Shown: positions 47,427 through 56,957 of the stretch, in pieces | Layout: the number at the start of each line of letters is the position of its first letter | How positions within the stretch are numbered: position 1 is the stretch's first letter | Assembly (NCBI RefSeq): GCF_024499015.1 | Contig: NZ_CP098604.1 | Coordinates: forward strand, 1,612,001 to 1,676,000 | Reading direction: 5' to 3' | Length of the DNA: 64,000 nucleotides | From: Xanthomonas hortorum pv. pelargonii | GTDB taxonomy: Bacteria > Pseudomonadota > Gammaproteobacteria > Xanthomonadales > Xanthomonadaceae | The notes under the pieces: generated by a model | Databases searched by the model: none | Told to the model about the DNA's origin: nothing | The model's input: only the letters and a program-made list of their open reading frames with translations | Made by a program: the position numbers and the translations under genes

Positions 47427-47984
47427 ATGAAGACCTCATTCCAGTCGCTTGCCATTGCCACCGCCATTGCCCTGACCAGCGCGATGGCTCCCGCCTACGC
47501 GGCGTCCAACCCGATGGTGGGCGGTGCGCCGATGCTGGTGACCAAGGACATCGTCGACAACGCGGTCAACTCCAAGGATCACACCACCCTGGTCGCCGCA
47601 GTCAAGGCCGCCGGCCTGGTCGAGACGTTGAAGGGCCCGGGCCCGTTCACCGTGTTCGCCCCGACCAACGCCGCATTTGCCGCATTGCCGGCCGGCACTG
47701 TCGACACCTTGTTGAAGCCCGAATCCAAGCCCACCTTGACCAAGGTGCTGACCTATCACGTGGTGCCGGGCAAGGTTGACGCCGCTTCGCTGATCGCCAA
47801 GATCAAGGCCGGCGGCGGCAGCGCGACGCTGACCACCGTGCAGGGCGAGCCGCTCACCGCAAAGCTCAACGGCAAGAAGGTCACCATCACCGACGTCAAG
47901 GGCAACACCGCCAACGTCACCATCGCCGATGTGGTGCAGAGCAATGGCGTGATCCACGTGGTCGACAAGGTGCTGATGCCGTAA
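47427..47984 (+). CDS. Fasciclin-domain exported protein
   Basis: A 185-residue protein with a signal peptide (MKTSFQSLAIATAIALTSAMAPAYA) and one fasciclin domain. The H1 motif FTVFAPTNAAFAALP and the H2 end GVIHVVDKVLMP are present, and LTYHVVPGK lies between. Such single-domain proteins are secreted and linked to adhesion or surface contacts in other bacteria. The ATG at 47427 is chosen at the signal peptide. It stands alone. Confidence 0.93.
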   Translation: MKTSFQSLAIATAIALTSAMAPAYAASNPMVGGAPMLVTKDIVDNAVNSKDHTTLVAAVKAAGLVETLKGPGPFTVFAPTNAAFAALPAGTVDTLLKPESKPTLTKVLTYHVVPGKVDAASLIAKIKAGGGSATLTTVQGEPLTAKLNGKKVTITDVKGNTANVTIADVVQSNGVIHVVDKVLMP

Positions 47985-48356
47985 TTGCATCTGGCTGCAG
48001 TGCAGCCGGTTGTTGTTGATTGCAGTCGGTTGTTGTTGATCGCATGCGCAGGTAATCCATCGGCGGAATGGAGGGTCATTCCGCCGATGGGGCGCAACAG
48101 CCAAGTGCGCTGGCGTTCTCGATAAATTTGACTGCGAGCGTCACCGGTCAATCGCGTTGCATCTCGGTGTACTTCGACGTGTACGCACGATTTTTGTAGG
48201 CCAATCCGCTTGTGCCTGGAACCACGTTCCAGGTCTCGCCACCTAACCGCGAAGCGGCGGTGATGGAGCAACTGGTTTCTCAGTGGCTCCACTTGGTGTC
48301 TTTGTTCTCCGACACCGTACGCGTGCCATTGCGCGCGTATTTTTATGGCGCGGTGT
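47985..48356. other. 372-bp gap, no gene
   Basis: Contains a GTTGTTGTTGATTGCA direct pair (48009-48040) and a TCCGCCGATGG/CCATCGGCGGA inverted pair near 48056-48092. That pair (GGCGGAATG..CATTCCGCC) could terminate the fasciclin transcript. Nothing else is supported. Confidence 0.4.
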
Positions 48357-49796
48357 TTATGGCGCGGGCGAGCTGCCCGCCGACATCGGCGCGTCCAGCA
48401 ACTGGCGCAGATCCTCTACAAACCCGCGATAGCCTTCTTCGCGCGCCGCAGTCGATGGCTGGCGCAACACCCATGACGGATGCACGGTGGTCAATACCGG
48501 CGTGCCGTCGTCCAGGCGCTGCCATTGGCCGCGCTGCTGCATCAAGCGAAAGCCGCTTCCCAACACCGCTTGCGCCGCGGTCGCGCCCAGGCACACGATC
48601 TGTGCCGGACGCAGTTGTGCGCGCTCTGCATGCAACCAGCCACTGCAGGCCTGCACATGCGCACGTTCCGGGTTGCGATGCAGACGCCGCTTGCCGCGTT
48701 GCTCGAAACGGAAATGCTTGACCGCATTGGTCACATAGACTGTGGCGCGATCGATGCCGATCTCGCCCAGCGCCATATTGAACAAACGCCCGGCCGGCCC
48801 TACGAACGGACGCCCGCTCAGATCCTCTTCGTCGCCCGGCTGCTCGCCGATCACCATCACCGATGCATCGTTCGGACCTTCGCCGAACACCGTCTGCGTT
48901 GCCGGTTGCCACAACGCGCAACGCCGGCAATCGCGCGCGGCCACGCGCAACTGCGCCAGGCTTTGCGTGGCCACTTCCGGGACCGGCGCTGGCGCGACCG
49001 GCACTCGCCGCCGCACCGGTTCGGGCGCACGCTCGGCCATCTCGCGCACGCGCACGCCGGCCTCGCGGATCAGCTCCGGCAACAAGCTCGCCTCGGGCAG
49101 ATTCTTCCAGTATTTCTGCGGCATCTCCTGCCGCATCATGGTGGGATTGAGCCGCGCCGGATTGAAGATGTGCGCGTAATAGGTGCGCCACAGCGTCTCC
49201 TGCGCATCGGCGGCCGGCACCTGCGTACGCACCGCACCCTCGCCGAACGTCAACGCCTCGCCGTCCCACCGCACACTGCGATACGGAGTCAGAATCGCCC
49301 AGCGCATTCCGGCGAAACGGCGCGCAAAGAACGGCGCCACCCGATCCACGATCCAGTGTTCGGGCTCGAACCACGCCACGAAGTCTTCCTCTTCCACCGG
49401 CAAGCGCCGAAAGCGCACGAACGCCTTCATCTTGTGGGTGTCGCGCTGCACTGCTTTTTGCCACTGCGCCACCCGGTGCACATCGACATCGGTCGCCCGC
49501 TCCAGCAACGCCCGCTCGCCGGACGCCACCCGCCATAACAAGCGATACAGCACCGCATAGCGCTGCGGGTCGCGATGACACAGTACCGAGCCCGCCATCT
49601 GCAAAAACTCTGCCGACACACGCGGCGGGGCAGCCACCGCCGGCAGGTCCAGCAGACCCTGCCCCATCAACAAGCCACCCTGTGCCCCGCCATTCCACGC
49701 AATGGAGTCAGGCTCCACCTGCGCGCACCACCCCGCCCGCGCCAGCGCACGCCATGCATCAAGACTCCAACCTGGCTCAACTTCAGCGCTGAACAT
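48357..49796 (-). CDS. DUF4130-UdgX fusion (radical SAM-linked uracil-DNA-binding protein)
   Basis: Predicted DNA-lesion-handling protein, 479 residues. Residues 1-245 are a DUF4130-type domain (VLYRLLWRVASGERALLERATD, MPQKYWKNLPEASLLPE). Residues 280-470 are a family 4-like uracil-DNA glycosylase: Cys290/Cys293 with Cys384/Cys402 could hold an iron-sulfur cluster, GEQPGDEED is at 317-325, and HPS is at 439-441. KRRLH at 369-373 is the UdgX loop, where the histidine (His373 here) forms a covalent bond to the abasic site in the mycobacterial enzyme. In known genomes this fusion travels with the radical SAM protein encoded upstream. Repeats separate the two here. Confidence 0.9.
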   Translation of the reverse strand: MFSAEVEPGWSLDAWRALARAGWCAQVEPDSIAWNGGAQGGLLMGQGLLDLPAVAAPPRVSAEFLQMAGSVLCHRDPQRYAVLYRLLWRVASGERALLERATDVDVHRVAQWQKAVQRDTHKMKAFVRFRRLPVEEEDFVAWFEPEHWIVDRVAPFFARRFAGMRWAILTPYRSVRWDGEALTFGEGAVRTQVPAADAQETLWRTYYAHIFNPARLNPTMMRQEMPQKYWKNLPEASLLPELIREAGVRVREMAERAPEPVRRRVPVAPAPVPEVATQSLAQLRVAARDCRRCALWQPATQTVFGEGPNDASVMVIGEQPGDEEDLSGRPFVGPAGRLFNMALGEIGIDRATVYVTNAVKHFRFEQRGKRRLHRNPERAHVQACSGWLHAERAQLRPAQIVCLGATAAQAVLGSGFRLMQQRGQWQRLDDGTPVLTTVHPSWVLRQPSTAAREEGYRGFVEDLRQLLDAPMSAGSSPAP

Positions 49797-49910
49797 CGCT
49801 TACACCTGACCTCAAGATTTCCGATCTCGCCACCGCTCTACTGGCGGCACTCTCGTTGCGTTGTTGCAATTTTTTCGCGGGCTTTTGCGGCTATTGCTGC
49901 TACTGATATT
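49797..49910. other. Gap between the UdgX gene and the heptamer array
   Basis: Intergenic sequence rich in TTGC words; no gene supported. Confidence 0.3.
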
Positions 49911-49994
49911 GCTGGTTGCTGGTTGCTGGTTGCTGGTTGCTTGTCGCTTGTCGCTTGTCGCTTGTCGCTTGTCGCTTGTCGCTTGTCGCTTGTC
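49911..49994. repeat. Two adjoining heptamer arrays
   Basis: Four copies of GCTGGTT followed directly by eight copies of GCTTGTC, all perfect, 84 bases in total. The two units share five of seven bases, so one may derive from the other. It sits between the UdgX fusion gene and its radical SAM partner. A decayed half-unit flanks it on the left (TTGCTGCTAC). Confidence 0.95.
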
Positions 49995-50170
49995 GCCGTT
50001 GATTTTGCTGCACCAAGTCGCCTTAGAGCGAGCCGCGCACCGCAGCCATGCGTGGCCGAAGAGGCGCCCTGTCTGAGCGCAGCGAGTTTGGGCGCCGTGC
50101 CGCGCATGGCGAGGAGCACAGGGCACCGGTGCGGCTGTATCGCACCGGATCGCGTCAGGCGACAGCGGTT
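49995..50170. other. Intergenic stretch, no gene seen
   Basis: Contains GAGCGCAGCGAGTTTGGGCGCCGTG and GGTGCGGCTG/CGCACC short inverted text. Open frames here encode only repeat-like text. Confidence 0.3.
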
Positions 50171-50200
50171 TTGGTTACTTTTGCCGAAACAAAAGTGACT
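50171..50200. repeat. ACTTTTG/CAAAAGT dispersed hairpin
   Basis: GGTTACTTTTGCCGAAACAAAAGTGAC, a short hairpin text that I recognise as common in Xanthomonas intergenic regions. It lies between the two partner genes together with other repeats. Confidence 0.6.
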
Positions 50201-50272
50201 CGCGCCGACAGGCGCGAAAGCTCTGCACTTGATGAATCGAACAAGACACAAGCACCCATGATCGCGCGCAAC

Positions 50273-50320
50273 CGTACCCTCATCCGCCCTTCGGGCACCT
50301 TCTCCCGATGGGAGAAGGGA
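50273..50320. repeat. Fragment of the composite dispersed repeat
   Basis: CGTACCCTCATCCG then CACCTTCTCCCGATGGGAGAAGGG, equal to one half of the element at 31881-32014. It ends seven bases from the radical SAM stop. Confidence 0.8.
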
Positions 50321-50326
50321 CAAGCG

Positions 50327-51571
50327 TCAATCGAACAGACTTGCCTGCCGTGGCGCGGGCGCCAACTGCGCGCGTAACCGCACCGGATCGTCCAAGCGCT
50401 GGCGCGGATGATGATCCAGCACACTCACAAACGGCAGCAGCTTCTTCATCGGCACCCGCAAGCGCGCCAGATCTCCCACCCGCAAGCGCGCATGCCTGCG
50501 CGACAGCAACAAGCGCTCCACATTGCGCGTGCCCAGGCCGGGTACGCGTAGCAGCATCTCGCGCGGTGCCACGTTCAAATCCACCGGAAAGCGCTCCGGA
50601 TTGCGCAACGCCCACGCCAGCTTCGGGTCCACGTCCAGATCGAGCATGCCGCTGGATTGCGCCGGCGCAATCTCTTCCACGCTGAAGTCGTAGAAGCGCA
50701 ACAACCAGTCGGCCTGATACAGCCGATGCTCGCGCTGCAACGGTGGTGCCTGCAGCGGCAACTTGGACGAGGCATCCGGGATCGGGCTGAAGGCAGAGTA
50801 ATACACACGGCGCATCCGGTAATTGCCGTAGAGATTGTGGCTGGTGTCCAGAATGCTGCGGTCGTTGGCGTCGTCGGCACCGACGATCATCTGCGTGCTT
50901 TGCCCGGCCGGGGCGAAGCGCGGCGGCTTGGCGCGGCGCACTTTTTCGGCCTTGCGCTCGATCTGATTCTCTTCGATGCGCCAACGCAGTTCGCCCATCG
51001 CCGCGCGAATGCCGCCGACGCTTTTCTCCGGGGCCAACAAGGTCAAGCCCTGCTCGGTCGGCAACTCCACGTTGATGCTCAGGCGGTCGGCGTAGCGACC
51101 GGCCGCCGCCAGCAACTCCGGCGTCGCATCGGGGATGGTCTTGAGATGGATGTAACCGGCGAAGTGATGCACCTCGCGCAGCTGCCGCGCCACTTCCACC
51201 ATCTGCTCCATGGTGTAGTCGGAGTTGCGGATGATGCCGCTGGACAGGAACAGGCCTTCGATGTAATTGCGCTTGTAGAAATCCAGCGTCAAGGTGACCA
51301 CTTCTTCCGGCGTGAAGCGCGCGCGGCGCACGTTACTGGACACCCGATTGACGCAGTACGCGCAATCGAAGATGCAGAAGTTGGTCAGCAAAATCTTCAG
51401 CAGCGAGACGCAGCGGCCATCGGGCGTGTACGAGTGGCAGATGCCCATGCCCTCGGTGCTGCCGATGCCGCCGGTGCCGAGCGAATTGCGCTTGTTGGCG
51501 CCACTGGAGGCGCAGGAGGCGTCGTATTTGGCGGCGTCGGCGAGGACGGCGAGCTTGTCGAGGATTTTCAC
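50327..51571 (-). CDS. Putative DNA modification/repair radical SAM protein
   Basis: A 414-residue radical SAM enzyme of the subgroup linked to UdgX/DUF4130 proteins. The cluster motif is Cys66-Cys70-Cys73 in CIFDCAYC. YIHLKTIPDATPEL and DRLSINVELPTEQGL lie in the barrel. The C-terminal ~90 residues carry a helix-hairpin-helix element (LLRVPGLGTRNVERLL, about 340-355), which suggests DNA binding. The start is GTG at 51571. The reaction is unknown. It is in the same direction as the UdgX gene, 530 bp upstream of it. Confidence 0.9.
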   Translation of the reverse strand: MKILDKLAVLADAAKYDASCASSGANKRNSLGTGGIGSTEGMGICHSYTPDGRCVSLLKILLTNFCIFDCAYCVNRVSSNVRRARFTPEEVVTLTLDFYKRNYIEGLFLSSGIIRNSDYTMEQMVEVARQLREVHHFAGYIHLKTIPDATPELLAAAGRYADRLSINVELPTEQGLTLLAPEKSVGGIRAAMGELRWRIEENQIERKAEKVRRAKPPRFAPAGQSTQMIVGADDANDRSILDTSHNLYGNYRMRRVYYSAFSPIPDASSKLPLQAPPLQREHRLYQADWLLRFYDFSVEEIAPAQSSGMLDLDVDPKLAWALRNPERFPVDLNVAPREMLLRVPGLGTRNVERLLLSRRHARLRVGDLARLRVPMKKLLPFVSVLDHHPRQRLDDPVRLRAQLAPAPRQASLFD

Positions 51572-51888
51572 GCAAGCAGCATGCAGCGATGGCGTCTCAG
51601 TCTGTGAGACTGCCCCGCACGCATCGTGAATGCTTCAGAGCGCTGTGGTGCGGGCGCCATGCCTTGGCGTTGTGCGGCTGGCTGGCTACCGTCGCCATAC
51701 CTGATGGCGGTGGTGTCCAGCCCGCCGCCGCCCTACGTCATTGCTGCGGGGCGGCGCGCCGTCTGAGCCATGCGTGATGCCTATGGTGCCAGCGTGTCAC
51801 CGGCACATGCCTGATGGCAACGGTATCGGCATGCTGCCGGCACTTTACGTGTCGGCCACAATGCCGGCGTGCTGCAAGCACGGTGGAC
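51572..51888. other. 317-bp gap with no gene
   Basis: Some imperfect duplicated text is visible (ACCTGATGGCGGTGG at about 51699 and GCCTGATGGCAACGG at 51809). No signal or open frame can be supported. Confidence 0.4.
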
Positions 51889-52707
51889 TCATGCGGCAAC
51901 CGGGTCCGCCAGCGCGCGATCCCCATCGAACCGGTAGATATCCATGGCCAGAAGGCCGGCATCGATACCGGCATCGATGCGCTGCGCGCCGAGCCGGTCG
52001 CCGCCGGCGGCGCCCATCGCCACATACAGCGGCAGCAGATGCTCGTCGGTGGGATGCGCGCGTGCGGCCTGCGGTGCCTGGCGGCGATAGTCCAATAGCG
52101 CGGCGATGTCGTTGTCGACCAACTTGCGTTCGGTCCATTCGATGAAGGGCCGCACGTACGGCGCCTCGCGCTCGGCGCTGTAGCCCTGGCGCGCGTCGTG
52201 CAGGTTGTGGGTGATGCTGCCCGAGCCGATCACCAGCACACCTTCATCGCGCAACGGTGCCAGCGCGCGGCCAACCGCAAATTGGTGGGCCGGGCCAAGC
52301 TCTGGCTGGATCGATACCGACACCACCGGAATCTCGGCAGCCGGGTACAGCAGGCGCAGCGGCACCCACACGCCATGATCGAAGCCGCGCTGCGGGTCCA
52401 GGTGCGGATGCAGGCCGGCTTGCTCCAGCCGGCGCAGGATCTGCTGCGCCAGTGCCGGCTCGCCGGGCGCGGGATACTCCAGCTCGTACAGCGGCGCAGG
52501 AAACCCGCCGAAGTCGTGGATGGTGGCCGGCCGCGCAGCACCACTGATCAGCGGGCGGCGGCCCAGCCAATGCGCCGACGCAACGACAATCGCGCGCGGC
52601 CGCGGCAAGGTCTGCGCAAGCTCGGCCAGGCGCTCGCCGACCTGCCCCGGCTGCAGCGCAGTCATCGGCGATCCATGCGAGATGTACAGGGAAGGCAAGC
52701 GGGTCAT
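51889..52707 (-). CDS. DODA-type extradiol ring-cleaving dioxygenase (YgiD-like)
   Basis: Non-heme metal dioxygenase of the LigB/DODA superfamily, 272 residues. Metal-ligand histidines are expected in the opening SHGSP, in ASAHWLGR and in THNLHDAR. FDHGVWVPLRLLYP is a family landmark. The ATG at 52707 follows GAGGAG. It precedes no other gene on its strand and is followed upstream by DoxX. It may open catechol-like rings; the substrate is unknown. Confidence 0.93.
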   Translation of the reverse strand: MTRLPSLYISHGSPMTALQPGQVGERLAELAQTLPRPRAIVVASAHWLGRRPLISGAARPATIHDFGGFPAPLYELEYPAPGEPALAQQILRRLEQAGLHPHLDPQRGFDHGVWVPLRLLYPAAEIPVVSVSIQPELGPAHQFAVGRALAPLRDEGVLVIGSGSITHNLHDARQGYSAEREAPYVRPFIEWTERKLVDNDIAALLDYRRQAPQAARAHPTDEHLLPLYVAMGAAGGDRLGAQRIDAGIDAGLLAMDIYRFDGDRALADPVAA

Positions 52708-52739
52708 GGACAACTCCTCGTGAATAAAAAACAACCGCC

Positions 52740-53150
52740 TCAGCGCGCCGGCTTCAACGCCAGGGCGCCATCGCCAAGCAGCGATTGCACGATCAGCAAC
52801 ACCGCCCACAGCGCCGGATATTCCCAGCCGCCGCCCGGATTGGAGAAGCCGAAGCCATTGGCGCCATGCACGCTGACGATGGTGCCCAACAGCAGCGGCA
52901 CGCCCAACAGCGCAACCCAGCGCGCGTAGATGCCCAACAGCAGGGACAGGCCCAGGCCGAGTTCCAATGCGATGGTGAGGTAGCCCAACGCGCCGGGCAG
53001 GCCGAGCGACTGGAAATAGGCCGCCGTGCCGGCCGGGGTGAACACCAGCAGCTTGGTCAGGCCGTGCACCAGGAACAGCGCGCCCAGACTGATGCGCAAC
53101 AGGGCCGTGCCGTAAGCGGCGGTACGCGGGGAAGCAAGGGAAGTGGACAT
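52740..53150 (-). CDS. DoxX family membrane protein
   Basis: Small inner-membrane protein with four helices, 136 residues. LLRISLGALFLVHGLTKL and the ALGYLTIALELGLGLSLL text are typical of DoxX. In other bacteria DoxX-like proteins support disulfide or quinone handling. It lies 32 bp upstream of the dioxygenase gene in the same direction, so the two form an operon. Start ATG at 53150 is set at MSTSLASPRT. Confidence 0.9.
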   Translation of the reverse strand: MSTSLASPRTAAYGTALLRISLGALFLVHGLTKLLVFTPAGTAAYFQSLGLPGALGYLTIALELGLGLSLLLGIYARWVALLGVPLLLGTIVSVHGANGFGFSNPGGGWEYPALWAVLLIVQSLLGDGALALKPAR

Positions 53151-53193
53151 TCGACAGACTCCGGTGAGGACCTGCACAGCCTATTACTTACAA

Positions 53194-53245
53194 ATTTCTG
53201 ATAAATAGTCTTGATTCGGATAATTTATTGCGATCAAAGCAATAA
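53194..53245. promoter_or_regulatory. Two palindromic LysR-type boxes in the divergent region
   Basis: ATTT-CTGAT-AAAT (53194-53206) and TTATTGC-GATCAAA-GCAATAA (53225-53245) are perfect inverted repeats, and both fit the T-N11-A form. They lie between the DoxX start and the LysR start, the place where a LysR protein controls itself and the divergent operon. Confidence 0.7.
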
Positions 53246-53256
53246 TCGGATCAGCC

Positions 53257-54192
53257 ATGGATACCCTCGACGCAATGCGCGTATTCACCGCAGTGGCCGA
53301 ACGTAGCGGCTTCAGCGCTGCGGCCGATGCGCTGGACCGCTCCACCGCCAGCGTCACCCGCCAGGTCGCCGCGCTCGAACAGCGCCTGGGCACCCGCCTG
53401 CTCAACCGCACCACCCGGCGGGTCAGCCTGACCAGCGCCGCCACCGCGTATTACCAGCGCTGCCTGCAGCTGCTGGCCGATCTGGACGACCTGGAGGCCA
53501 CCGTGGGCGCCCAGGCGCTGGAACCGGCCGGAGTGCTGCGCGTCAACGCGCCGGTGAGCTACGGTATCGAACGGCTGGCCGCGTTGCTGCCGGGTTTTCG
53601 CACGCGCTACCCGCAGGTGGAGCTCGACCTGTCGCTGTCCGACCGCCTGGTCGACATGGTCGAAGAAGGCTTCGATGTGGCCATCCGCATCACCCGCCAG
53701 CCCGCGCCGACGCTGATCGCCCGCCAGCTGGGCAAGGTGCGGCTGCTCACGTGTGCGGCGCCGGCCTATCTGGCACGCGCGGGCACGCCCAGGCATCCAT
53801 CCGACCTGGCAGGCCACGAATGTCTGCTCTATCACTACTCGCCCAATGGCGACGAGGTGCGCTTCCATGGCCCCGATGGCGATACCACTGTGCGCATCCA
53901 CGGCGGGCTGCGTGCCAATAACGGGCATGTGTTGAGCGCGGCGGCGGTGGCCGGCCAGGGCATTGCGATGCAGCCGGATTTTCTGGCCGACGACCACCTC
54001 GCCGCCGGGCGCCTGGTACGCATTCTTCCCGAGTACGAGCTGGCCGATATCGGCATCTTCGCGGTCTATACCAGCCGCAGCCATCTGGCGCCGAAGGTGC
54101 GCAGCTTCATCGATTACCTGGTCGAGACGATGGGCGATTGCGCACCTGGTCTGGCGGCCTCGGCAACAGTTCGTCCCGGCAGTGGTCATTAA
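53257..54192 (+). CDS. LysR family transcription regulator
   Basis: A 311-residue regulator with an N-terminal winged helix-turn-helix (FTAVAERSGFSAAADALDR, residues 10-28) and a substrate-binding domain. It belongs to the group that usually controls quinone or oxidative-stress genes (AaeR/DsdC-like pattern with DLSLSDRLVDMVEEGFDVAIR). It is divergent from doxX-dioxygenase and in line with the flavodoxin-like gene, 54 bp before it. The inducer is unknown. Confidence 0.94.
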   Translation: MDTLDAMRVFTAVAERSGFSAAADALDRSTASVTRQVAALEQRLGTRLLNRTTRRVSLTSAATAYYQRCLQLLADLDDLEATVGAQALEPAGVLRVNAPVSYGIERLAALLPGFRTRYPQVELDLSLSDRLVDMVEEGFDVAIRITRQPAPTLIARQLGKVRLLTCAAPAYLARAGTPRHPSDLAGHECLLYHYSPNGDEVRFHGPDGDTTVRIHGGLRANNGHVLSAAAVAGQGIAMQPDFLADDHLAAGRLVRILPEYELADIGIFAVYTSRSHLAPKVRSFIDYLVETMGDCAPGLAASATVRPGSGH

Positions 54193-54246
54193 CCTGTCGG
54201 CCCACGTGTGCGCACAATCCTGATCCCCTCGGTTCAAGGACTGCCC

Positions 54247-54816
54247 ATGAACAAGATCGCTATCGTGTATTTCAGCGGCTATGGCCACACCGTCAAACTG
54301 GCCGAAGCCGTGCAGGCCGGCGCCGCCAGCGTCGGCGAGGCCACGCTGTATCGCATCGACCAGGACGGCAACCTGCCCGACGACGCCTGGGAGGCGATCG
54401 GTGCGGCCGATGCCATCATCTACGGCAGCCCCACCTACATGGGCGGGCCGGCGTGGCAGTTCAAGAAATTTGCCGACACCAGTTCCAAGCCGTGGTTTGC
54501 GCAGGCGTGGAAGGACAAGATTGCGGCCGGCTTCACCAACTCAGCGTCGGTCAACGGCGACAAGTACGCCACCATCCAGTACTTCTGGACGTTGTCCCAG
54601 CAGCACGGCCAGGTCTGGATCGGCACCGGCTTGCTGCCGGCCAACACCAAGGCACACGGCCCGCAGGACATCAACTGGACCGCCGGCTCGGCAGGCGCAC
54701 TGGCGATCTCGCCCTCCGATGCCTCGCCGGAAGAAGCGCCGCGCAGCGGCGATCTTGAAACCGCCAAGCTGCTCGGCAAGCGCATTGCCGAATTCGCCGG
54801 CAAGCTCAAGGGCTGA
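54247..54816 (+). CDS. WrbA/flavodoxin-like NAD(P)H:quinone oxidoreductase
   Basis: Flavoprotein of 189 residues. The FMN phosphate loop is SGYGHT at 10-15, and [17 protein letters not shown] follows in the position of the WrbA motif. The fold matches two-electron quinone reducers that avoid radical formation. A short Thr/Ser-rich insert is seen near 100. The start ATG at 54247 follows AAGGACTGCCC. It is the second gene after the LysR regulator. Confidence 0.92.
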   Translation: MNKIAIVYFSGYGHTVKLAEAVQAGAASVGEATLYRIDQDGNLPDDAWEAIGAADAIIYGSPTYMGGPAWQFKKFADTSSKPWFAQAWKDKIAAGFTNSASVNGDKYATIQYFWTLSQQHGQVWIGTGLLPANTKAHGPQDINWTAGSAGALAISPSDASPEEAPRSGDLETAKLLGKRIAEFAGKLKG

Positions 54817-55039
54817 CGCGGCAGGTAGTTGCGTCCGCGTAAAGGCCCGTGCATGGCGGCAGGCTTCGGTCTGCCGGGATGCGCGGGCTTTTGCGTCGTG
54901 GCGCAATCGGTGCGGTTGCCATGCCGCAACGGCCTGCAACGGCCGCAACCGCGACGCTTCACCGGTCGAGCCACATCGCCCTAACGCCACCCACGCCATG
55001 CTTGGCCCCGCCCTTTTGACCGCACGGAGTTCCCCCACC

Positions 55040-56035
<996 letters not shown>

Positions 56036-56150
56036 GCCGGCCTTCGCATCCTGCCTGCGGTCGCACCCGCTGTGGCGGCCGCAGGCACTCACGCCATTGC
56101 ATCGGCGTGGCTCGCACACTTGGCGCATCCTCACCTGGGCCGCGCGTCAG

Positions 56151-56846
56151 ATGCTGTCTTTCGTAATCCCCGCCCACGACGAAGCCGCGCTGATCGGCGA
56201 CACGCTGCAGTGCCTGCATGGCTGCGCGCGGACCATGCAGCTGGACTACGAGGTCATCGTGGTGGCCGATGCCTGCGAGGACGACACCGCAGCCATCGCG
56301 CGTGCGCATGCTGCGCAGGTGCTGGAGGTACAACTGCGCCATATCGCCGCCACCCGCAATGCCGGCGCGCAATTGGCATGCGGCGAGCAGTTGTTGTTTC
56401 TGGATGCGGACACGCTGATCAACCCGCAGGTGGTGGGCGCGGCATTGGCGGCGCTGGAGGCCGGTGCCGTGGGCGGTGGCGCGCAGGTGCACCTGCAGGG
56501 CAGGCGCGTGTGGTCCGAGCGCACCGCACAGGCGATCTTTGGCTGGTTGTTTCGTGTCAGCGGCATTGCGCCCGGCTGCTTTCTGTTCTGCACGCGCGCG
56601 GCGTTCGTCAGCGCGGGTGGCTTCGATACGCGTTACTACGCCGGTGAGGATGTGGCGTTGAGCCGTGCGCTGGCACGCTGCGGGCGGTTCGTGATCCTGC
56701 GCCAGACCGTGCATACCTCAGACCGCAAGCTGCGCAGCTTTTCCAAGCGCGAACACCTGGGCTTGCTGCTGCGTTTCCTCTGGCGCGGGCGGCGCATGCT
56801 GCAGACCCGCGATGCGCTCGGCTTCTGGTATCAGCGCCGGCGCTGA
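56151..56846 (+). CDS. Family 2 glycosyltransferase
   Basis: A 231-residue GT-A enzyme with no membrane helices. MLSFVIPAHDE opens the nucleotide-sugar fold, DAD at 85-87 is the metal-binding motif, and GEDVALSRAL is the later ED motif. It probably adds a sugar to a lipid or surface polymer; the acceptor is unknown. ATG at 56151 starts at the first strand. Confidence 0.92.
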   Translation: MLSFVIPAHDEAALIGDTLQCLHGCARTMQLDYEVIVVADACEDDTAAIARAHAAQVLEVQLRHIAATRNAGAQLACGEQLLFLDADTLINPQVVGAALAALEAGAVGGGAQVHLQGRRVWSERTAQAIFGWLFRVSGIAPGCFLFCTRAAFVSAGGFDTRYYAGEDVALSRALARCGRFVILRQTVHTSDRKLRSFSKREHLGLLLRFLWRGRRMLQTRDALGFWYQRRR

Positions 56847-56957
56847 ACCGGGCGTGTCCACCCATGCTGGCGTATGTCCAGCGTCGTCTACAAGCCGGGA
56901 CGTGACGCTGGCAGCCACTTACACTGCGATGTCTATCCCGGTTTCGAGCTGCGCCGC

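Noticed and set aside
49911..49994. Possible CRISPR-like array
   Set aside because: The units are contiguous heptamers with no spacers and no cas genes are near.
49838..50323. A 161-codon minus-strand frame through the heptamer arrays
   Set aside because: It reads as repeated KRQATSD text made by the repeat itself, with no ribosome site.
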